DNA of 64,000 bases from CBDBND01 sp965207985 (GTDB lineage: Bacteria > Pseudomonadota > Alphaproteobacteria > Rhodospirillales > Rhodospirillaceae), in the NCBI GenBank assembly GCA_965207985.1, contig CBDBND010000018.1, forward strand, positions 133,829 to 197,828, in the 5' to 3' direction. Positions 46,896 to 56,206 of this stretch are shown here, in pieces. Under the pieces are notes generated by a model. That model did no database searches. It was not told the origin of the DNA and saw only the letters and a list, made by a program, of their open reading frames with translations. Made by a program: the position numbers and the translations under genes. Position 1 is the stretch's first letter. Each line of letters opens with the position of its first letter.

Positions 46896-47815
46896 TTTTC
46901 TGCCCTCTCATGGTCCACCCATGGGCCGGTCTCGTCCAATTTCTTGCCGCGAATCACCCTTCGGCAACCCGCTTCCGGTCGAATACATAACGCCCCATGA
47001 GGTCTTCAAGGCCAGACACGATCCCTTGCCAGTACTTCGCCGAGCCGTCTGAAGGGCATGGCCAGGAACCCGATACGAGCCTGGACGGGGTGTGTTTGTC
47101 CGTGTTCGGGAGATTACAAACCGATATACACAGCGTAATACTTCGTAATACGTCCTGCAACCTGTAGGACCCAATCCGGGTGTCGGGGCCGACAAACGGC
47201 GCCAGGGCTGCGCACCAGTAAGACACTCTTAGGTATGCTTAAGAGCTATACACTCGATCCGCCATAGGTCTGACGCCGTTTGTCGTCGTTTGCGCATGAA
47301 ACTGTATGCCAAGCGCACGTATGACGCACCCCGCAGCCTGCTGCGTTCCGGTGTGAGAACCGAGCGCCTCCGGGCGTCCAACAGCCCTATATATAAAGTA
47401 TAGACGTTTTGGGAATGGGCGCCGGTGAACCCGGCGGGTTGGAGCCGCCACGGCGACTGAGTGGCGGCCATGGCGATGCTACTGCGGAGGGTGGTGCAGG
47501 ACGTGACGGCGATGGCGCCGTCACCGGTGTTGGCAGCAGCTCCGGCATCGGTGCGAAGGGCACTGACGGATGATCCCGCACCTGCATCGGCGGCAGGGCC
47601 GACGGAACCTTCAGGGGATGTGCACCGGCCAGCGGCCGGGCACGGCTCGACCCTGTCCATCATGGTGCAGGTGCCGGCATCGCATCCTATGGCGGGCAGT
47701 GAGGGATTGCCGGTGCCGCGCTGCCCGGGACGCTGCACCGGCTGATTGACGTGACGTATATATAAAGTGTCACGGACCGCGCCGGAAGCGACGCGGCCCG
47801 TGAGGGTGTCTCGGT
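46896..47815. other. GC-rich interval with two matching AT islands
   Basis: No convincing gene. TATATATAAAG occurs at 47388-47398 and 47757-47767, same orientation, 369 bp apart, each inside a small inverted repeat: CTATA/TATAG at the first, GTGAC/GTCAC (47751-47755 and 47769-47773) at the second. These look like operators or promoters bracketing a 350-bp GC-rich stretch, which could encode an RNA or a small protein. Confidence 0.45.
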
Positions 47816-48745
47816 TCACGCTGTACCCATGACCATGACAGGGATGCCCATGGACTGCGCCTTGTCGACGAGGTTCGCGGTGATGCCGTTGGCGGGGAAA
47901 GCGATAACACCCTTGGGCAGGAGGTTGAGCAGTTGGTCGTTGCGCCGGAACGGTGCGGCCCGTCCATGGCGGTCCCAGTCCGGTTTGCACACCACCTGGT
48001 CGATGCCGTTCCTCTCGGCCCACTGGGCGGCGAGCTTGTCGACGCCGGGGCCGCCGCCGTGCACCAGCACCAGGTCTTCGTACTTGGCGCGGGCCTTGTC
48101 GAGGCTTCGGAACACGGCGCCGGGGTCGGTGACGTCCTTGCCGCCGGCGATGGCGACCAGCGTTCCCTCGGGCAAGTGCGCCTTGGTCTCGCGGTCCTTC
48201 CTCGCACGCTGGAAATCGCGGGCGTCGATGGCCGCCGAGGTGAGCTTGCCGGTCTGGCTGACGTGGCTGCCGCGCTTGGGGCGCCAGACCTCGCCGGTCG
48301 CGGCGCGGTAGGCACCGGCGGCGCTGTCGCGCATCTCTTCGAAGGCATCGCGGCGGCCGCCGAGGTTGCGCGCACGGTCGGTGATCAGTTCGAGCTCGCG
48401 CGCCTTCACCTCGCTGCCGTCCTGGGCGGACTGCAGGTCGCGCATCTCGGGGACCAGCTTGTCGATGCTCCGCTCTAACCTTCTGACCTGGGCGTCCAGG
48501 GCGTTGACGAAGCCCCAGAGCAGGTGCTCGCGCTCATCGGCGATCTGGAAGCCGTCGGGGGTGACGCCTTCGGCGATGATGCGGAAGGCTTCGCCGACGG
48601 CTGTGGTGGCCTCGTCGCGGTCCCAGATCTCTCTGGGGTCGAACTCGCCGCGCTCGGGCGTTGCGCCGAAGAGTTGGGCGTTGTCGCAGCAGGTTGCGGT
48701 GACGGACTGCGTTTGCCTGGTGTCGATGTGGTCGATGTCGTGCAT
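47816..48745 (-). CDS. DUF2493 (SLOG-superfamily, YspA-like) protein
   Basis: 309 residues. The N-terminal half is helical and charged (for example ERSIDKLVPEMRDLQ). The C-terminal DUF2493 domain shows VAIAGGKDVTDP, LVLVHGGGPGVDKLAAQW and LPKGVIAFPANGITANLVDKA, a Rossmann-like nucleotide-binding fold. Such proteins are common on alphaproteobacterial plasmids and integrative elements; their ligand is not established. Confidence 0.88.
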   Translation of the reverse strand: MHDIDHIDTRQTQSVTATCCDNAQLFGATPERGEFDPREIWDRDEATTAVGEAFRIIAEGVTPDGFQIADEREHLLWGFVNALDAQVRRLERSIDKLVPEMRDLQSAQDGSEVKARELELITDRARNLGGRRDAFEEMRDSAAGAYRAATGEVWRPKRGSHVSQTGKLTSAAIDARDFQRARKDRETKAHLPEGTLVAIAGGKDVTDPGAVFRSLDKARAKYEDLVLVHGGGPGVDKLAAQWAERNGIDQVVCKPDWDRHGRAAPFRRNDQLLNLLPKGVIAFPANGITANLVDKAQSMGIPVMVMGTA

Positions 48746-49170
48746 GAGAGTCTCCTCGTATTGCTTGAAGGGCCAACTGGCCGGTCACCGGTGCGGGCTC
48801 GCTCCGGCGTATGGCTCATTGGCTCACGCGCGCGCAGGGGAGCCACCGGGGCCGGAAGGATCGGACCGGTGTGGTGCGCGGGTGGTGCGGGCGCAGGGAG
48901 CGGAGCGACTGAGCCACGGCCGCGTGCCGCGCCGGGCCCAGGCGCCCAAGCGCCGTATCCTTGCGAGGCCCGGCCGGAGCGCAGCGGAGGACCCGCGAGG
49001 CGGGTTGGCGCACTGAGCACGTGTGGGACACTGAGCCAGACAGAGGAGAGAGCGTTTGTTGATGGCAGGCACGTCCCTTCAGCGTTTCAGCAGGCGCGGT
49101 GCTGCCGGTCCACGCTCCGCCTTCCGGCCTGCCGGACGCAACGGGCGGCTGTAACACGCCCCGCCGCATT
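48746..49170. other. Intergenic region
   Basis: No recognisable gene or RNA. It probably contains the promoter of the DUF2493 gene. Confidence 0.4.
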
Positions 49171-49401
49171 TCACTGCAGGAATGGGTGGGTACGAAACCG
49201 TTCCTCAGCCACTTCACGGATGCGGGCGCGGTCGTGCACTCTGACCCAGCCACGGTGGTCATCCTCCATCAAGACCAGGTAGACGCGCCGTCCTGGTTCG
49301 AGGATGTCATCGTGGGCGTATACGTCGCCCACATACGCACCGCCGGTATCGTAAATGCGGGACACATCGGCGCTGACGCGCCGGAAGGTCAGATTGCTCA
49401 T
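49171..49401 (-). CDS. Small hypothetical protein of the mobile-element block
   Basis: 76 residues: SNLTFRRVSADVSRIYDTGG then YAHDDILEPGRRVYLVLMED, with predicted beta-strands and a short C-terminal helix. No family recognised. It lies in the same orientation as the neighbouring ssb and DUF2493 genes. Confidence 0.6.
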   Translation of the reverse strand: MSNLTFRRVSADVSRIYDTGGAYVGDVYAHDDILEPGRRVYLVLMEDDHRGWVRVHDRARIREVAEERFRTHPFLQ

Positions 49402-49547
49402 GGTGCCTCCAGGATGAAGGGTGGAAATAAGCCTCGCCCTCTCTCAGGACTGCGAGGCGCGGACTGATGCGGACTCCGAAAATGCAACACGACAATCGGG
49501 CCGACGCGCGCGAGGCGACGGCCCGATTGGAGGGTGTTGCGGCAGGC

Positions 49548-50012
49548 TTAGAAGGGCAGGTCGTCGTCCATCTTGCCGGCCTGGGCCGGGTCGGCGGTCT
49601 CAAGAGCCGCCGTGCCGGATACGGGCTCAGCCTCCGGCTGCGTGACGCCGTTGCCGTCCGGCTTGTCCAAGAATTGGACACGCCCACCGGGGACCAGCAG
49701 GATCTCTGTGGAGAACCGGTCGCTGTCCTCGCCGTCGCGCTTCCAGCGGCGGGTCTGGAGCTTGCCCGCCACGTAGACCAGGCGTCCCTTGCGGGCGTGC
49801 TTCTCCAGCATGTCGACCAGGCCGGGCTGGAAGGTGACGACGCGGTGCCACTCGGTCTTGTCCACCCGCTCACCGCTGCCGGTCCGGTCGATGTAGCTCT
49901 CGTCGGTGGCGATGCTCATATTGGCGACGCGGCCCCCCGAGGTGAGATGGTTAACGGTGACGTCGGCGCCGATGCGCCCGATGAGTTCCGCTCTGTTGAG
50001 TCCGAAAGCCAT
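49548..50012 (-). CDS. ssb: Single-stranded DNA-binding protein
   Basis: 154 residues from the ATG at 50010-50012 (AAGGAG eight bases upstream). OB-fold features: NRAELIGRIGADVTVNHLTS, EWHRVVTFQPGLVDMLEKHA and KGRLVYVAGKLQTRRWKR. The acidic tip is MDDDLPF, the usual partner-binding tail. It is probably the element-borne SSB used during transfer or replication. A longer upstream frame has no support. Confidence 0.92.
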   Translation of the reverse strand: MAFGLNRAELIGRIGADVTVNHLTSGGRVANMSIATDESYIDRTGSGERVDKTEWHRVVTFQPGLVDMLEKHARKGRLVYVAGKLQTRRWKRDGEDSDRFSTEILLVPGGRVQFLDKPDGNGVTQPEAEPVSGTAALETADPAQAGKMDDDLPF

Positions 50013-50116
50013 TGCTGTACTCCTTGATGTCTCGATGATTGACGATGGGTTGGCGAACGGCAGGGACCGGAACCTCTCTCCAGCCCCCTTCCGTTCACTT
50101 TGCTTCAAGCCCTCCT

Positions 50117-50272
50117 CTACCTCTGATCCGTTGCCGCCGCCCGGCCGGGGCAGCGCCGGACGAAGTCTTCGGAGAGCGTCTCTCGCACTGCGTGAACGTT
50201 CAGCCCGAGTTCTTCGAGGAGTTCCGTGGTAGACGGGGTGATTGGATCGTGGTCCGTGTCGATGCCGAACAT
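50117..50272 (-). CDS. Small acidic hypothetical protein
   Basis: 51 residues beginning MFGIDTDHDPITPSTTELLEE at 50272, with AAGGAGG eight bases upstream, a strong site. No family recognised. The longer frame upstream to 50701 lacks support. Confidence 0.5.
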   Translation of the reverse strand: MFGIDTDHDPITPSTTELLEELGLNVHAVRETLSEDFVRRCPGRAAATDQR

Positions 50273-50582
50273 GGTGGCTGCCTCCTTCGCGGTTGCCGCG
50301 CCCGGCAGGCGGGGAAACCATTTCCTCCGTCTCTCCCGGGCGTTCGCCCGGCCATCGCTCGACTCCATCTCCTGGGACAGCGTCGGACATGGGAGGAACA
50401 CTGCGCTGCGGTGGGTCTCGCATTGAGACGGGAAGGGAAAGCAACGGAAGCACCGGCACCGCGACAGTGTGGGAAGGCGGCACCGATGCGAATGGCGTGG
50501 CGGGAAGTTCCCGGACGCGGCGGCTTCGCCTTGGGTCAGCGCCACCCGCGGTGGTGTTGTTTCCGGCTCGTGGGCGGCCGCA
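50273..50582. other. Intergenic region
   Basis: Nothing recognised. Confidence 0.4.
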
Positions 50583-51599
50583 TCACTCCCATCCCGCCGA
50601 GCGGGCGAGAACCGGCTCGTCGACAATGACCTCGACCTCGTCCCGCGACAGCTTGGCAAAGGCGAGGCAGAGCGACACGTCGGCCTCTGAGTCGAAGACA
50701 CCGTGACACACTCCCGTGCCGATCTCGATCACGGAAAAGACCGGCGGATACATGGGCATGCCGCGGACGTGATGGGACCGTTCATAGGACCTGCGGGCGC
50801 AGCTTTCGCATCTCGCCGCTCCGTGCGAAGCGGACCCGCAATCCGTACATTGGCTTCGGGACCGCCTTTCGGCATACCTCCGCCGGGCAGCGGCGTTCTT
50901 CGCCTCAACGTCGCGCTTCGATTTGAACGCTGAGCAGGGGGCGCATGTAGTGCCGCCCCCGTTCGCGGGGTCCCCGCATTTCACGCATACCCCGGCAGCG
51001 CGCCGGGCGGCGTAGAGCTCCTGGTCCGCCTTACGTCTCGCGATGAGGCAGGGCTCGCAGGTGGTCCGGCCTCCGGCCGGAGGCCGGCGCCCGCACCGGG
51101 TGCAGAGGTTCGCCTCGCGGCGGGCCTTCCACTGCTTGCTGCCGGCGATGCGGGCGCTGCGTCTTTTACGTTGGACCGGGCGGCCACCATATTTCTTTCC
51201 GGCTGACCTGGCCCTGTCGTACCGCTCACGCTCGGCCTTGCGTCTCTTGACCGCACATGGCTCGCATGTGCGGCGGTCGGGCTCGGGAGGGTTGCGGCCG
51301 CACTTTGTGCACAGGCCTTGGGCAGCGCGTTCAGCGGTCCGGCGGCGGGCGCGGTCCCGCTCACCGGCTTTCGCCCGGATGGGATCGCGCCGTTGTATTC
51401 CCGCGGCGCGGAGGCGCGCATCGCGCGCCCGCCCGGCGACCCGATGCTTCTCGGCACAGGGGCCGCAGCGGGAACGGCCGGGTTCAGGCGGAACCTTTCC
51501 ACACGTCGGACATAGGCCATGCTCGCGGCGTAAGGCAACGCGTTTGTGATAACGCTCCCGGTCCCGAGCTCGACGCACTTCCGGATTCGAATAAGTCAC
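50583..51599 (-). CDS. Protein with five tandem CxxC...CxxC zinc-ribbon repeats
   Basis: 338 residues. Paired-cysteine units occur in series: CPTCGKVPPEPGRSRCGPC, CTKCGRNPPEPDRRTCEPC, CTRCGRRPPAGGRTTCEPC, CVKCGDPANGGGTTCAPC and CTDCGSASHGAARCESC. They are joined by Arg/Lys-rich helical linkers (such as RKAERERYDRARSAG). The last 70 residues are cysteine-poor (VFSVIEIGTGVCHGVFDSEA). Each unit should bind one zinc ion, and the basic linkers suggest nucleic acid contact. No family is recognised. It sits among element genes on the same strand. The strongly basic composition and high GC fit that block. Confidence 0.8.
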   Translation of the reverse strand: MTYSNPEVRRARDRERYHKRVALRREHGLCPTCGKVPPEPGRSRCGPCAEKHRVAGRARDARLRAAGIQRRDPIRAKAGERDRARRRTAERAAQGLCTKCGRNPPEPDRRTCEPCAVKRRKAERERYDRARSAGKKYGGRPVQRKRRSARIAGSKQWKARREANLCTRCGRRPPAGGRTTCEPCLIARRKADQELYAARRAAGVCVKCGDPANGGGTTCAPCSAFKSKRDVEAKNAAARRRYAERRSRSQCTDCGSASHGAARCESCARRSYERSHHVRGMPMYPPVFSVIEIGTGVCHGVFDSEADVSLCLAFAKLSRDEVEVIVDEPVLARSAGWE

Positions 51600-51685
51600 G
51601 ACGGCAACCTCCCTGCCAGAGTCGAGTTCGAGATGGAGGACGCCCCGCCGGCATGGCGGCGGCAGGGCGTCCGGGATAACGCCGC

Positions 51686-51994
51686 TCAGCCCCTCTGCCG
51701 GCGGTCGTGAAAAATCCCCGTCGCTATATCTCCGTACAGCTGCCGGCCGCCGCGGGTGCGCAGGCCGGTGCAGATGATGATTTCCGTGCGCGCCGGGCGC
51801 ATGGCTTCAGCCTCCTGGCGCGAGACCACCATGTGCTTGCCCCCAGCCGCCTCGGGCTGGATGGGACGGATGTCGCCGTCTATAAGCGCCTTGAAGCGCT
51901 CGACGACGAAACGGTCCTCGCCGTCGAGGCCGCTGCCGAAGGTGTGAACGAGATAAGTACGGGCGCTTCCCTGAAGGGTGTCGGTCGTCTGCAT
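51686..51994 (-). CDS. Hypothetical protein of the mobile-element block
   Basis: 102 residues from the ATG at 51992-51994 (CGGAGAAA upstream). It reads RTYLVHTFGSGLDGEDRFVV, then KHMVVSRQEAEAMRPARTE and a C-terminal GRQLYGDIATGIF. No family recognised. It lies next to the second IS630 copy, with 96 bp between. Confidence 0.6.
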   Translation of the reverse strand: MQTTDTLQGSARTYLVHTFGSGLDGEDRFVVERFKALIDGDIRPIQPEAAGGKHMVVSRQEAEAMRPARTEIIICTGLRTRGGRQLYGDIATGIFHDRRQRG

Positions 51995-52103
51995 GGGTGT
52001 TTCTCCGTCTTGCCGGTGGTCAGGAACGGCGGCAGCGCCTGTCTCCCGAGCGCCGGCCGCCACCCCCTTACGGCCAACCTCCGGCTCCTAGAGCGGTATG
52101 ATT

Positions 52104-52698
52104 TTAGGTTGGGTCATATCCTGCGTTTTTGAAATAGTTGGCGCATTCATTTGAGGTATAGGTATCGAGGAGTCTGCCGATGGCGGCTGAGACGGCCTCG
52201 ACGGTTCGCGGCGCTTCGAGGCGGAGCAGATGCTTGAGCTTGGCGAAGACCTGCTCGATGGGATTGAGGTCGGGGGGAGTACTTGGGCAGGAACAGGAGC
52301 CGGGCGCCGGCCTGGCGGATGGCCTGTCGCACGGCCTTGGACTTGTGAGAGCCGAGGTTGTCCATGATGACGATGTCGCCGGGCTTGAGGGTTGGGACCA
52401 ACACGTCCTGCACATAGATGCGGAAGCGCTCGCCGTTGATCGGCCCGTCGACGAGCCAGGGCGCATCGATTCGGTCGTGGCGCAGCGCGGCGAGGAAGGT
52501 CGCGGTGTGCCAGCGGCCATGTGGCGCCTCGCCGATCAGTCGCGCGCCCTTTGACCCCCAGCCCCGCAGGGGCGCCATGTTGGTCCTGGTCCAGGTCTCG
52601 TCGATGAACACCAGGCGCGTCGGGTCAACCCGGTCGCGGTACTTCAACCACTGAGCGCGGCGGCGCGCCACGTCACGGCGCCGACGCTCGCCAGCCAC
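52104..52698 (-). pseudogene. IS630 transposase orfB with a one-base insertion
   Basis: The frame runs correctly through VFIDETW and VIMDNLGSHKS, then breaks at YSP because of an extra G near 52272. DLNPIEQVF continues in another frame. The third catalytic residue is therefore out of frame. Copy 1 shows the intact reading. Confidence 0.88.
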
Positions 52699-53050
52699 CA
52701 GCGTTTTTTTTATAGCTCAGGCCCTGCTCGTGAACGAAGGTCCAGACCGAACGGTAGTCCACCTTCAGGCCCCGATCCGCCAGCTCCCCGACAAGCCCAT
52801 GAAGCGTGAAATCCCCCCGCGCCACCCGGTCCCGCAACCAGCGCTCGTGCGCCCCCCGGATCGCACGCGGCTTGTAACCGCCCATCCGGCCCGGCGCCGC
52901 GCTGCCCGTCCGCCGGTAGCGCGCCAGCCAGGCAACCGCCGTGCTCTCGCCGATCCCGAAATGCCGCGCCGCCGCCCGGCACGACATCCCGTCGCGCGAC
53001 ACAGCCGAAATAACCCGTTCTCGAAGATCAAGGGAATAAGCTCTTGCCAT
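52673..53050 (-). CDS. IS630 transposase orfA
   Basis: 125 residues from the ATG at 53048-53050. The helix-turn-helix is MARAYSLDLRERVISAVSRD to HFGIGESTAVAWLARYRRTG, and the second DNA-binding part is WTFVHEQGLSYKK. It is joined to orfB by slippage on the A8 run at 52704-52711. Confidence 0.88.
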   Translation of the reverse strand: MARAYSLDLRERVISAVSRDGMSCRAAARHFGIGESTAVAWLARYRRTGSAAPGRMGGYKPRAIRGAHERWLRDRVARGDFTLHGLVGELADRGLKVDYRSVWTFVHEQGLSYKKNAGGWRASAP

Positions 53051-53145
53051 CCTTGCTGGCCTCCTTACCCAGCAAGAATCTTGAATCAGAAATCGAAAAG
53101 CTTGTGAATCCCTAAAATGACTCCGTCTAATCACATAAAGCTCTA

Positions 53146-53570
53146 GCGGCGCGCGGCGTGACGGCGCCAAAGCGGCAGGTGAACGCGACTGTGTGCAGGG
53201 ATACGGTGTTAGCGGACAGCGGTGCCCGGTCCAGGGCGAACCGGTGGCGTTTCAACAACAAACACAGAGCGAGAAATTTTCAGTCAGCAAAATCGGGGAA
53301 TTACGGATGGAATTGACAATGATAACAAAGACGATGCTCTGGGGTGACGCCATCATGACGCAAGCAAGATACGCGTCATTATCCACTCCAAGCCCAGCGG
53401 GCAGCGTCTTAGTCCCCATGGGAGGTCACTTTCAACGGTTTTAAAATCGTTGAGTGTAACGGTGCCCTGCGCCCCGGCACTCAACAAGAAGGCGAGTGCT
53501 GAGCCGCACGCGCCTGTCTATCACGCTTTTACCCTTGAACGGCAACAACACGGTTCGTATGTCCCCAATC
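53146..53570. other. Intergenic region upstream of the sodium channel gene
   Basis: No gene recognised. A GTG at 53496 with AAGAAGG upstream is an alternative start for the channel. Confidence 0.35.
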
Positions 53571-54398
53571 ATGTCTCAGACTTTCTCGCGGCAGCGCCTC
53601 CTCGGCCTTGCCGAACACAGTATTTTCACCACGTTCGTGACAATCGTGATCGGCATCAATGCCGTGACATTGGGGCTTGAAACGTCGGACCGGGCCATGG
53701 ACGCCGCCGGACCGGTGCTCAAGATCCTGGACCGTACAGCACTCGCCATCTTCGTCATTGAGATGATTCTGAAACTTGCCGCTTATGGCTGGCGCTTCTT
53801 CAAAAGCGGCTGGAACATCTTTGACTTTGCCGTGGTGAGCGTGGCCTTGATGCCGGCGAGTGAGGCGTTCTCGGTCCTGCGGGCGCTCCGCGTATTGAGG
53901 GCGCTAAGACTTCTGTCCATCGTGCCGCGCATGCGCGCCGTGGTGGAGGCGCTTTTGAAGGCCGTTCCGGGCATGGGCGCCATCATCGCCGTGCTGGGGT
54001 TGGTATTCTATGTCGCCGCCGTCATGGCCACGAAGCTGTTCAGCGGCACCTTTCCTGAATGGTTCGGCTCTATCGGCGCCTCCATGTATTCGCTGTTCCA
54101 GATCATGACGCTCGAAAGCTGGTCCATGGGCATCGTGCGGCCGGTGATGGAGCAGCACCCCTACGCTTGGGCGTTTTTCGTGCCTTTCATCGTCATAACC
54201 AGCTTTGCCGTCCTGAATCTCTTCATCGCGCTTATCGTCAACTCCATGCAGGAAATCCACGATATCGAAACGCGGGAGGAGCGAGAATCGGCCGAAGCCA
54301 CAGCCCATGGCGAACGGGAACAGCTTCTAAGCGAGGTCCAGGCCCTGCGGACGGAGGTGCGGGACCTCCGACAGGCTTTGAAGCAGACCGCTGACTAG
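53571..54398 (+). CDS. Bacterial voltage-gated sodium channel (NavBac type)
   Basis: 275 residues, the usual size, using the ATG at 53571; an ATG at 53559 or GTG at 53496 are possible. There are six membrane helices. S4 is the Arg-rich VLRALRVLRALRLLSIVPRM. The pore selectivity filter TLESWSM is the LESWS type of sodium-selective channels. S6 is VITSFAVLNLFIALIVNSMQ. The C-terminal heptad region (EREQLLSEVQALRTEVRDLR) forms the tetramer-stabilising coiled coil. Four subunits make one channel in the inner membrane. It sits between mobile-element sequences, without obvious partners. Confidence 0.92.
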   Translation: MSQTFSRQRLLGLAEHSIFTTFVTIVIGINAVTLGLETSDRAMDAAGPVLKILDRTALAIFVIEMILKLAAYGWRFFKSGWNIFDFAVVSVALMPASEAFSVLRALRVLRALRLLSIVPRMRAVVEALLKAVPGMGAIIAVLGLVFYVAAVMATKLFSGTFPEWFGSIGASMYSLFQIMTLESWSMGIVRPVMEQHPYAWAFFVPFIVITSFAVLNLFIALIVNSMQEIHDIETREERESAEATAHGEREQLLSEVQALRTEVRDLRQALKQTAD

Positions 54399-54654
54399 GT
54401 CTTGATACTGATATTTCGATTAGCATTGGGCTCAAGCAACCTGCTGGTATTTTTTTTCAAGATTGAAGACGCGACCGCGTTGGGGCTTAAGAACCGCTCA
54501 CAGTGGACAAAGAACACCTCATTGAATGGATAGTGGAGTTTCGCGTAAGCGTCGGCGAATTACTGGATCGAGGTGTCGACCTTGGCGACGGGTTGGCCGT
54601 AGACCGTGACGTCGACCCTATGGGCTGAGGGCCAAAGCTGAAAGCATCTTCTCC
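54399..54654. other. Decayed coding sequence, unidentified
   Basis: The minus strand reads RVDVTVYGQPVAKVDTSIQ, stop, FADAYAKLHYPFNEVFFVHC. This looks like a real but stop-broken protein end. I do not recognise it. Confidence 0.35.
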
Positions 54655-54830
54655 GCCAGGGTGTTGATTCAAATCGTAGCCAGCGCGGATCAATCTGGCA
54701 TCCGCCAGGCTATCGAAGCGGCGGGCGTGCATCTGCTCTACCTGCCGCCATACAGTCCCGACTTCAACCCGATCGAGATGGCTTTCTCCAAACTGAGGGT
54801 TGCCTCGCCGTATTGCGGTCGCGGTCTGCG
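54655..54830 (+). pseudogene. IS630-like transposase C-terminal remnant
   Basis: The plus frame reads GIRQAIEAAGVHLLYLPPYS then PDFNPIEMAFSKLR, the last catalytic segment of IS630-type transposases. The rest is missing. It is a different subtype from the IS630 copies at 18 and 52 kb. Confidence 0.7.
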
Positions 54831-54835
54831 GAATG

Positions 54836-55400
54836 TTGGGCTGTGATGAAGAGCAACGATTTTCACGGGAACATTTTTGTGTTTGGCGAGGAGTTCGGCG
54901 AAGCGCTCAAGTTGCCGTTTTCAGAGGCGGCCAACCGCGTTGCTGGCTACTGAGGAGTTGCCGGAGTTATTACTATCCAACCCGATCACTACGACTCTGG
55001 GATCAACTGCTCGAGCCCACGGGAATCTTGTAGGCTGTCCAACGATCTGTAGCCCGGCCCGCATTCGATCCAGGTCTGAGGCCTTTAGCTCGTCTGGCCA
55101 AGCAAGCCTGGCCCCTAGGCCACATACATCATGATTCCCTGGAACAATAAGTATGCGATTGTTCAATTCGTTTTGCTCAACCGTCTTACTCAAACTTCGC
55201 CACGGGGCAACCTCGCCCAAGTCTGTCACGTCACCGGTAACAAGAACTAAATCGGAAGCTGTTAGGACATCAGAACTGAGTACGTGGTTGATGGCACTAT
55301 TCATTCCCCCCAATCGGCCCGCCAGCTTTGGCTCCGAACGTTGTGATACAGCTCAAGTCGTGTCGCGAATCGCTGCCGCAACAGGATTCAAATGGCTTTT
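54836..55400 (-). pseudogene. Metallophosphoesterase, truncated and frameshifted
   Basis: The minus strand shows DLVLVTGDVTDLGE and NRILIVPGNHDVCGLGARLA, the GDxxD and GNHD motifs of calcineurin-like phosphoesterases. After NAVGRL at about 54921 the frame changes and continues QLERFAELLAKHKNVPVKIV then ALHHSP, the late His motif. The N-terminal DxH motif is absent and the end abuts an IS630 remnant. The region is AT-richer than its neighbours. Confidence 0.75.
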
Positions 55401-55912
55401 GCATGCAATTGAGCAATGACTATTGAATATTAAGGTGGAAATACTTTAGGGTTAAGAAGTGAATAGGCAAAACTTACGCAAGTTGACAAAGGTTCTTTAC
55501 ATACTAAGGCGTTTTAACAATCGGTCAGCACTGTTTATTGGCGATGGTAGAATAGGCCGACATAATCAACGAGCACAAAGATCAAGGTGCATCTATGAAA
55601 AATTCTAATATTCAAACTTTATTCGCGGTCCTTTTTACCGTCGTATTTAGCACCGGCTCCGCTCTCTCATCAGGATCAATGTAAACTGGACGACAAGATC
55701 AAATCCGAAGCGCTCGCGATGGACCATCAGACCTTCAACCAATCAATGACTGAAAGTCCGTGGCGAAAACTGGCGGCGAATGAGTGTTTTCGAAGTGCCG
55801 CTGAACTGATCGCATATTACATAGACAAGATATGAGCTACTCCCCGGAAATCGGACACTGAGGTAAGCTACGATTTGTTATCTGCTGGTCTTCGTAGAGA
55901 AGGAGATCAGAG

Positions 55913-56206
55913 ATGTCGAAACGCAAGCAACACTCGCCGGCATTCAAGGCGAAAGTGGCCCTCGAAGCCTTGAAGGGCGAAGAGACCGTATCCGAGCTGT
56001 CCAGCCGGTTCGGAGTTCACCCGACGATGATCCATCAATGGAAGCGTGCGCTGCTTGATGGTGCTCCTGGCGTGTTCGCACGTGGTGGCCGCCGGCAACC
56101 GGAGATCGACGAAGCGCAGGTGAAGGAACTGCATGCCAAGATTGGGGAGTTGGCTGTGGCCAACGATTTTTTGTCCAGAAAGCTCAAGCCCTGGGGCATG
56201 AAGTGA
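55913..56206 (+). CDS. IS3-family transposase orfA
   Basis: 97 residues: KRKQHSPAFKAKVALEALKG, RFGVHPTMIHQWKRALLDG and the coiled coil EIDEAQVKELHAKIGELAVA. It overlaps orfB by 4 bases. Confidence 0.92.
   Translation: MSKRKQHSPAFKAKVALEALKGEETVSELSSRFGVHPTMIHQWKRALLDGAPGVFARGGRRQPEIDEAQVKELHAKIGELAVANDFLSRKLKPWGMK

Larger units (their letters stand above)
52091..53143 (-). mobile_element. IS630-family element, copy 2 (full length, frameshifted transposase)
   Basis: 1053 bp between TA dinucleotides at 52089-52090 and 53144-53145, as expected for IS630 target duplication. Ends: GAGCGGTATG (left) and GAGCTTTATG (reverse complement of right). A run of six G near 52271-52276 has one more G than copy 1. 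The extra base frameshifts the transposase catalytic core. Confidence 0.92.

Noticed and set aside
47229..48023. 264-residue minus-strand ORF
   Set aside because: It overlaps the DUF2493 gene in another frame, has low-complexity Arg/Gly composition typical of a GC-rich shadow frame, and no ribosome site.
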